A stretch of DNA of 64,000 bases, from contig BQJJ01000003.1 in NCBI GenBank assembly GCA_021604645.1, positions 1 to 64,000 of the forward strand. The letters run 5' to 3'. Positions 60,431 to 64,000 of the stretch are shown here, piece by piece; the stretch's first letter is position 1; the number at the start of each line of letters is the position of its first letter. Source of the stretch: Methyloligella sp. (GTDB taxonomy: Bacteria > Pseudomonadota > Alphaproteobacteria > Rhizobiales > HXMU1428-3). Made by a program: the position numbers and the translations under genes. The notes beneath the pieces were generated by a model. It did not search any database. It was not told the origin of the DNA and was given only the letters and a program-made list of their open reading frames with translations.

Positions 60431-62446
60431 ATGGGAGAAGCGGTTGAAATGAATAAAGAGCTAGATATGGCACTGAAAGCCAAAATGGCCAACGCAATCC
60501 GCGCTTTATCTATGGATGCAGTACAGAAAGCCAAATCGGGTCACCCTGGCGCGCCAATGGGCTTAGCTGATGTTGCGACGGTTTTATTTGCAGATCATAT
60601 GAAATTTGATGCTGCCAACCCTGATTGGCATGACCGTGACAGGTTTATCATGTCTGCTGGTCATGGATCTATGTTGGTTTATTCTTTGCTCTATCTGGCA
60701 GGATATCCTGGCATTGATATTGAGACGATTAAAAATTTCCGCCAAATTGGTAGCCCTGCTGCTGGTCACCCTGAATATGGGCACTTGCCTGGTATTGAAA
60801 CAACAACGGGCCCGCTTGGCCAAGGCATCACCACAGCTGTTGGTATGGCGCTTGCCGAGCGTCTTCAAAATGAGAAATATGGTGATTACATTATTGATCA
60901 CTATACTTATGTGATTGCTGGTGACGGGTGCCTGATGGAAGGCATTTCGCAAGAAGCTATTTCAATGGCTGGGCATCTTGGTCTTTCTAAACTGATCGTG
61001 CTTTGGGATGATAATAACATCTCGATTGATGGCACCTTAGATATGGCTTGCTCTGATGATCAGAGAAAAAGGTTTGAAGCGTCTGGCTGGAATAGCATTG
61101 CAGTTGATGGCCATGATATGGCAGCTGTTTCAGCTGCGATTACTGAAGCTAAAACAAGTGACAAACCAACTCTAATCGCCTGTAAGACAATTATCGGTTT
61201 TGGTTCACCTAACAAACAAGGGACATCTGCAACTCACGGGGCTCCACTTGGAGATGATGAAATTGCGGAAACTCGCAAAAAACTTGGTTGGGATCACCCT
61301 CCGTTTGAAGTTCCTCAAGATGTTTTAGACGCTTGGCGCGGTGTTGGCCGTAAAGGTGCTGATAAGCGTAATGCCTGGCTTTCAGCTTACACAGGTTTAA
61401 CACCAGCTGGTCAAGCTGAACTTGTAACACCAATGAGTGACGCTGTTAAGAAAAGCCTATCACATGCGGTTGTGACTGCGAAGAAGAAGTTTGTTGAAGG
61501 CGGTGCTGCTCTTGCAACCCGTGTTTCTTCAAAGCAAGTTCTTGATGATATTTTACCGGTTATCCCTGGCATGATTGGCGGCTCAGCTGATTTGACTGGA
61601 TCTAACGGTACAAAGACTGATCAATATAAGCCTGTTAACCGCGGGCAATTTGATGGCAATTATATACACTATGGTGTTCGCGAACATGGCATGGGCGCTG
61701 TGATGAATGGTCTCTCCTTGCATGGTGGATTCTTACCTTACTCGGGTACGTTTCTTGTTTTCTCTGACTATGCACGGGGAGCCATTCGACTTTCTGCCCT
61801 TATGGAACAGCCTGTTGGTTATGTTATGACGCATGACTCTATTGGTCTTGGTGAAGATGGTCCAACGCACCAACCTGTTGAGCACCTAGCGTCGCTCAGA
61901 GCAATGCCGAACATTAATGTGTTTCGCCCGGCTGATAGTGTTGAGTGTGCTGAATGTTGGGAAGCGTTTGTGCTGCAAGATAAAACTCCTGCCATTATGT
62001 CGTTAACGCGTCAAAACTTACCGCTTTTGCGTGATGATGCGACTGATGAGAATAAATCTGCCAAGGGTGGTTATGTTTTGAAAGAAGCTTCTGGCGAGCG
62101 TGATGTGACTTTGATTGGCACAGGCTCTGAAGTTTCTATCGCTATGGACGCTGCTAAAATTCTTGAAGCTGATGGCTTGAAGGTTGCCGTTGTTTCCTTG
62201 CCTTGTTGGGAATTGTTTGAAGCTCAATCTTCTGATTATCAATGGAAGGTTCTTGGTGATGCGCCGCGTGTTGGTGTTGAAGCTGCCGTTGAGCAAGGTT
62301 GGAGTAAATGGCTCGGATCTAATGGTCAATTTATTGGTATGAACGGCTTTGGTGCTTCTGGTCCCTGGAATGAGTTGTATGAACATTTTGGAATTACAGC
62401 TGAAAAAGTTGCTGATGCGGCACGCCGCGTAACTGGCAATGCGTAA
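60431..62446 (+). CDS. tkt: Transketolase
   Basis: A 671-residue thiamine diphosphate enzyme. The ThDP motif is GDGCLMEGISQEAISMAGHLGLSKLIVLWDDNNISIDG, and the pyrimidine-binding part includes HDSIGLGEDGPTHQPVEHLASLRAMPN. Catalytic His residues are in KSGHPGAPMG and GPLGQG regions. It rearranges sugar phosphates in the Calvin and pentose phosphate pathways. AAGGAGG precedes the ATG. Confidence 0.97.
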   Translation: MGEAVEMNKELDMALKAKMANAIRALSMDAVQKAKSGHPGAPMGLADVATVLFADHMKFDAANPDWHDRDRFIMSAGHGSMLVYSLLYLAGYPGIDIETIKNFRQIGSPAAGHPEYGHLPGIETTTGPLGQGITTAVGMALAERLQNEKYGDYIIDHYTYVIAGDGCLMEGISQEAISMAGHLGLSKLIVLWDDNNISIDGTLDMACSDDQRKRFEASGWNSIAVDGHDMAAVSAAITEAKTSDKPTLIACKTIIGFGSPNKQGTSATHGAPLGDDEIAETRKKLGWDHPPFEVPQDVLDAWRGVGRKGADKRNAWLSAYTGLTPAGQAELVTPMSDAVKKSLSHAVVTAKKKFVEGGAALATRVSSKQVLDDILPVIPGMIGGSADLTGSNGTKTDQYKPVNRGQFDGNYIHYGVREHGMGAVMNGLSLHGGFLPYSGTFLVFSDYARGAIRLSALMEQPVGYVMTHDSIGLGEDGPTHQPVEHLASLRAMPNINVFRPADSVECAECWEAFVLQDKTPAIMSLTRQNLPLLRDDATDENKSAKGGYVLKEASGERDVTLIGTGSEVSIAMDAAKILEADGLKVAVVSLPCWELFEAQSSDYQWKVLGDAPRVGVEAAVEQGWSKWLGSNGQFIGMNGFGASGPWNELYEHFGITAEKVADAARRVTGNA

Positions 62447-62463
62447 GGGGGGAGATTAGATTT

Positions 62464-63678
62464 ATGACTGAAATGGCATTAGATAAATTAAAAACAATCG
62501 ATGATGCAGATGTTGTTGGAAAACGTGTTTTGGTTCGGGCTGATTTAAATGTACCGATGCAGGCAGGTGTCATTTCTGACGCGACACGAATTGAGCGCTT
62601 TTTACCGACTGTGCGTGAATTAACAAAACGCGGTGCTCGCGTTGTTATCATGACGCACTTTGGGCGCCCTGGTGGTCAAGTGGACCCCTCCCTATCACTT
62701 GCCCCAGTTGCTGAGAAAGTTGCAGAGCTTCTTCCTGGTACTAAGGTGAGTTTTGCTCCTGATTGTATTGGCGAAAAGGCTGAAGCAGTTGTTGCTTCTC
62801 TTTCAAACGGTGATGTTGCTGTGTTGGAAAACTTGCGGTTCCATAAAGGTGAGACTGATAATGATCCAGCTTTCATCGCGGAATTGGTTGCGTTAGGTGA
62901 TTTGTATGTGAGTGATGCGTTTTCAACGTCTCACAGAGCGCATGCCTCGACTGAAGGTATTGCTCGGCATTTGCCTAGCTTTGCTGGCCCGTTGATGATG
63001 CTTGAAGTAAATGCGCTTAAAACTGCGCTTGAAGCTCCAAAACGGCCTGTGGCAGCTGTTGTTGGCGGTGCGAAAGTTTCGACCAAAATTCAATTGCTGA
63101 CGAACCTTGTTAACAAAGTTGATATGGTGATTGTTGGCGGCGGTATGGCAAATACATTCTTGTTTGCTCAAGGTGTTCAGGTTGGGAAGTCACTTTGTGA
63201 ACCTGACTATATTGATACGGTAGAGGAAATTCTAGGCCGTGCTGCTGAGAGTGGATGCAAGATTGTTTTGCCGACAGATGTTGTTGTTTCAGCTGAATTT
63301 GCTGAAGGGGCTCCAAGCGATGTGGTTGATGTTCATTCTGTACCTGAAGATAAGATGATTTTGGATGCAGGTCCTCAGTCGGTTGCAGGATTGGTTGAGA
63401 AACTTTCTTCTTGCAAAACACTTGTTTGGAATGGCCCACTTGGTGCCTTTGAAATTTCGCCATTTGGTGAAGGAACGTTTGCTTTGGCACGAGCAGCTGC
63501 TCAAGCAACAATTGAAGGTCAGTTAACAACAATTGCTGGTGGTGGTGACACAGTTGCTGCGTTAAATTCAGCAAATGTAACTGATGACTTTACTTATGTC
63601 TCTACAGCTGGAGGAGCATTCCTCGAGTGGTTGGAAGGTCGGGCTTTGCCAGGAGTGGTTGCTCTGACGAGAGACTAA
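62464..63678 (+). CDS. pgk: Phosphoglycerate kinase
   Basis: A 404-residue PGK. N-terminal KRVLVRADLNVPMQAG, ENLRFHKGETDNDPAF, VGGAKVSTKIQLLTNLVNKVD and the C-terminal TIAGGGDTVAALNSANVTDDFTYVSTAGGAFLEWLEG are all diagnostic. It interconverts 1,3-bisphosphoglycerate and 3-phosphoglycerate. It follows tkt after 17 bases and is co-transcribed with it. No gap gene lies between tkt and pgk, although many bacteria have one there. Confidence 0.97.
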   Translation: MTEMALDKLKTIDDADVVGKRVLVRADLNVPMQAGVISDATRIERFLPTVRELTKRGARVVIMTHFGRPGGQVDPSLSLAPVAEKVAELLPGTKVSFAPDCIGEKAEAVVASLSNGDVAVLENLRFHKGETDNDPAFIAELVALGDLYVSDAFSTSHRAHASTEGIARHLPSFAGPLMMLEVNALKTALEAPKRPVAAVVGGAKVSTKIQLLTNLVNKVDMVIVGGGMANTFLFAQGVQVGKSLCEPDYIDTVEEILGRAAESGCKIVLPTDVVVSAEFAEGAPSDVVDVHSVPEDKMILDAGPQSVAGLVEKLSSCKTLVWNGPLGAFEISPFGEGTFALARAAAQATIEGQLTTIAGGGDTVAALNSANVTDDFTYVSTAGGAFLEWLEGRALPGVVALTRD

Positions 63679-63829
63679 TAAACTAGACTAAAACTTAAAA
63701 TAACTAAGCGCCCATATAGGCGATAATTTTAAACGATAGAAAAAAAGAGACTATGTTTTTTAGGTGAAATGCTGGGTTTTTGAGAGCTGATGATTGCTGA
63801 TTTTAACTGAGAGCTGTATTCAAACCAAA

Positions 63830-63876
63830 GTGTTTTAAAACACGATTAGAAACATCATGATCTTAACATTTAAGAT
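63830..63876. promoter_or_regulatory. Palindromes in the pgk/fba gap
   Basis: GTGTTTTAAAACAC (63830-63843) is a perfect 14-base palindrome. ATCTTAA (63860-63866) CAT TTAAGAT (63870-63876) is a second. They lie 45-91 bases before fba. A small CGCC / GGCG hairpin is near 63710-63723. They are candidates for operator sites of a separate fba promoter. Confidence 0.4.
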
Positions 63877-63920
63877 TAGAGCCACATTAAAGAAATAAAA
63901 GATTTAGGAGTTAAATTGAA

Positions 63921-64000
63921 ATGGCTAGAATTACATTAAGACAATTACTTGATTATGCCGCCGAGCAAGACTTTGGCGTGCCTGCTTTTAACATTAATAA
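63921..64000 (+). CDS. fba: Class II fructose-bisphosphate aldolase, 5' end only
   Basis: Only the first 26 codons are in the window: MARITLRQLLDYAAEQDFGV followed by PAFNIN. This is the characteristic start of class II fructose-bisphosphate aldolases of the Calvin-cycle subtype. TTAGGAG precedes the ATG. The gene continues beyond the window. Confidence 0.88.
   Translation, partial: MARITLRQLLDYAAEQDFGVPAFNIN

Overview
The window is a 64 kb stretch of an AT-rich chromosome (roughly 40% GC by eye) from an alphaproteobacterium, most like the Hyphomicrobiales-type lineages. Supporting signs are an elongator tRNA-Met of alphaproteobacterial type, an RpoE-ChrR sigma/anti-sigma pair, the gene order hydrolase-iscR-desulfurase-sufBCDS-sufT-sufA, a CtrA-type TTAA-N7-TTAA box, a Cache-domain two-component system beside a TRAP 2-oxo-acid transporter, and a Calvin-cycle gene cluster with phosphoribulokinase. 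The genus cannot be named from the sequence. Nothing looks like a phage or an insertion sequence, and there is no CRISPR array.

Layout. 1-1.8 kb: tRNA-Met and a GNAT/nitrilase gene pair. 1.9-3.9 kb: ChrR anti-sigma, ECF sigma factor and a fasciclin-domain protein. 4-9.3 kb: acyltransferase, peroxiredoxin, AraC regulator, glutathionyl-hydroquinone reductase, YceI protein and LysR regulator. 9.3-15.1 kb: sensor kinase and response regulator divergent from a dctPQM-type TRAP transporter. 15.1-20.7 kb: a minus-strand redox module (AraC regulator, YHS-domain protein, SPW membrane protein, NosR-like flavin/iron-sulfur membrane protein, ApbE flavin transferase). 20.8-25.3 kb: glyoxalase I, a likely small RNA with repeated CTGAAC motifs, BioC-like methyltransferase, an unknown exported protein, bactofilin and Bcp. 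25.7-29.8 kb: a giant AsmA-like protein. 29.9-35.5 kb: dehalogenase-like HAD, tyrS, anmK, a MucR-like fragment, a LexA-fold repressor without its serine, and a hydrolase. 35.6-43.7 kb: the SUF iron-sulfur assembly operon behind an IscR-type operator. 43.7-51.6 kb: diguanylate cyclase, DEAD-box helicase, parE, a methyltransferase and two genes of a tungstate-type ABC transporter. 51.8-56.8 kb: two candidate noncoding RNAs, small secreted Cys/Trp-rich proteins, and leuA preceded by a leucine-rich small ORF. 57.2-64 kb: a LuxR-type regulator whose receiver lacks its phospho-aspartate, then glpX, prk, tkt, pgk and the start of fba.

How the genes fit together. The Cache kinase probably senses a small carboxylate and controls the TRAP importer beside it. 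The YHS/SPW/NosR-like/ApbE genes share an operator half-site with the adjacent AraC gene and look like a flavin-based electron-transfer system that is not linked to nitrous oxide reduction. The SUF operon has two cysteine desulfurases and two A-type/DUF59 accessory genes and should be repressed by IscR. The last 6 kb encode the regeneration and reduction half of the Calvin cycle; Rubisco is not in view.

The most interesting material is noncoding: the CTGAAC-repeat RNA candidate (21472-21654), the divergent RNA candidates at 51832-52185, a family of small hairpin repeats with covarying stems (10031-10119 and 30605-30724), and a GC-rich four-hairpin leader before sufA. All functional calls come from reading the sequence; no database search was run.
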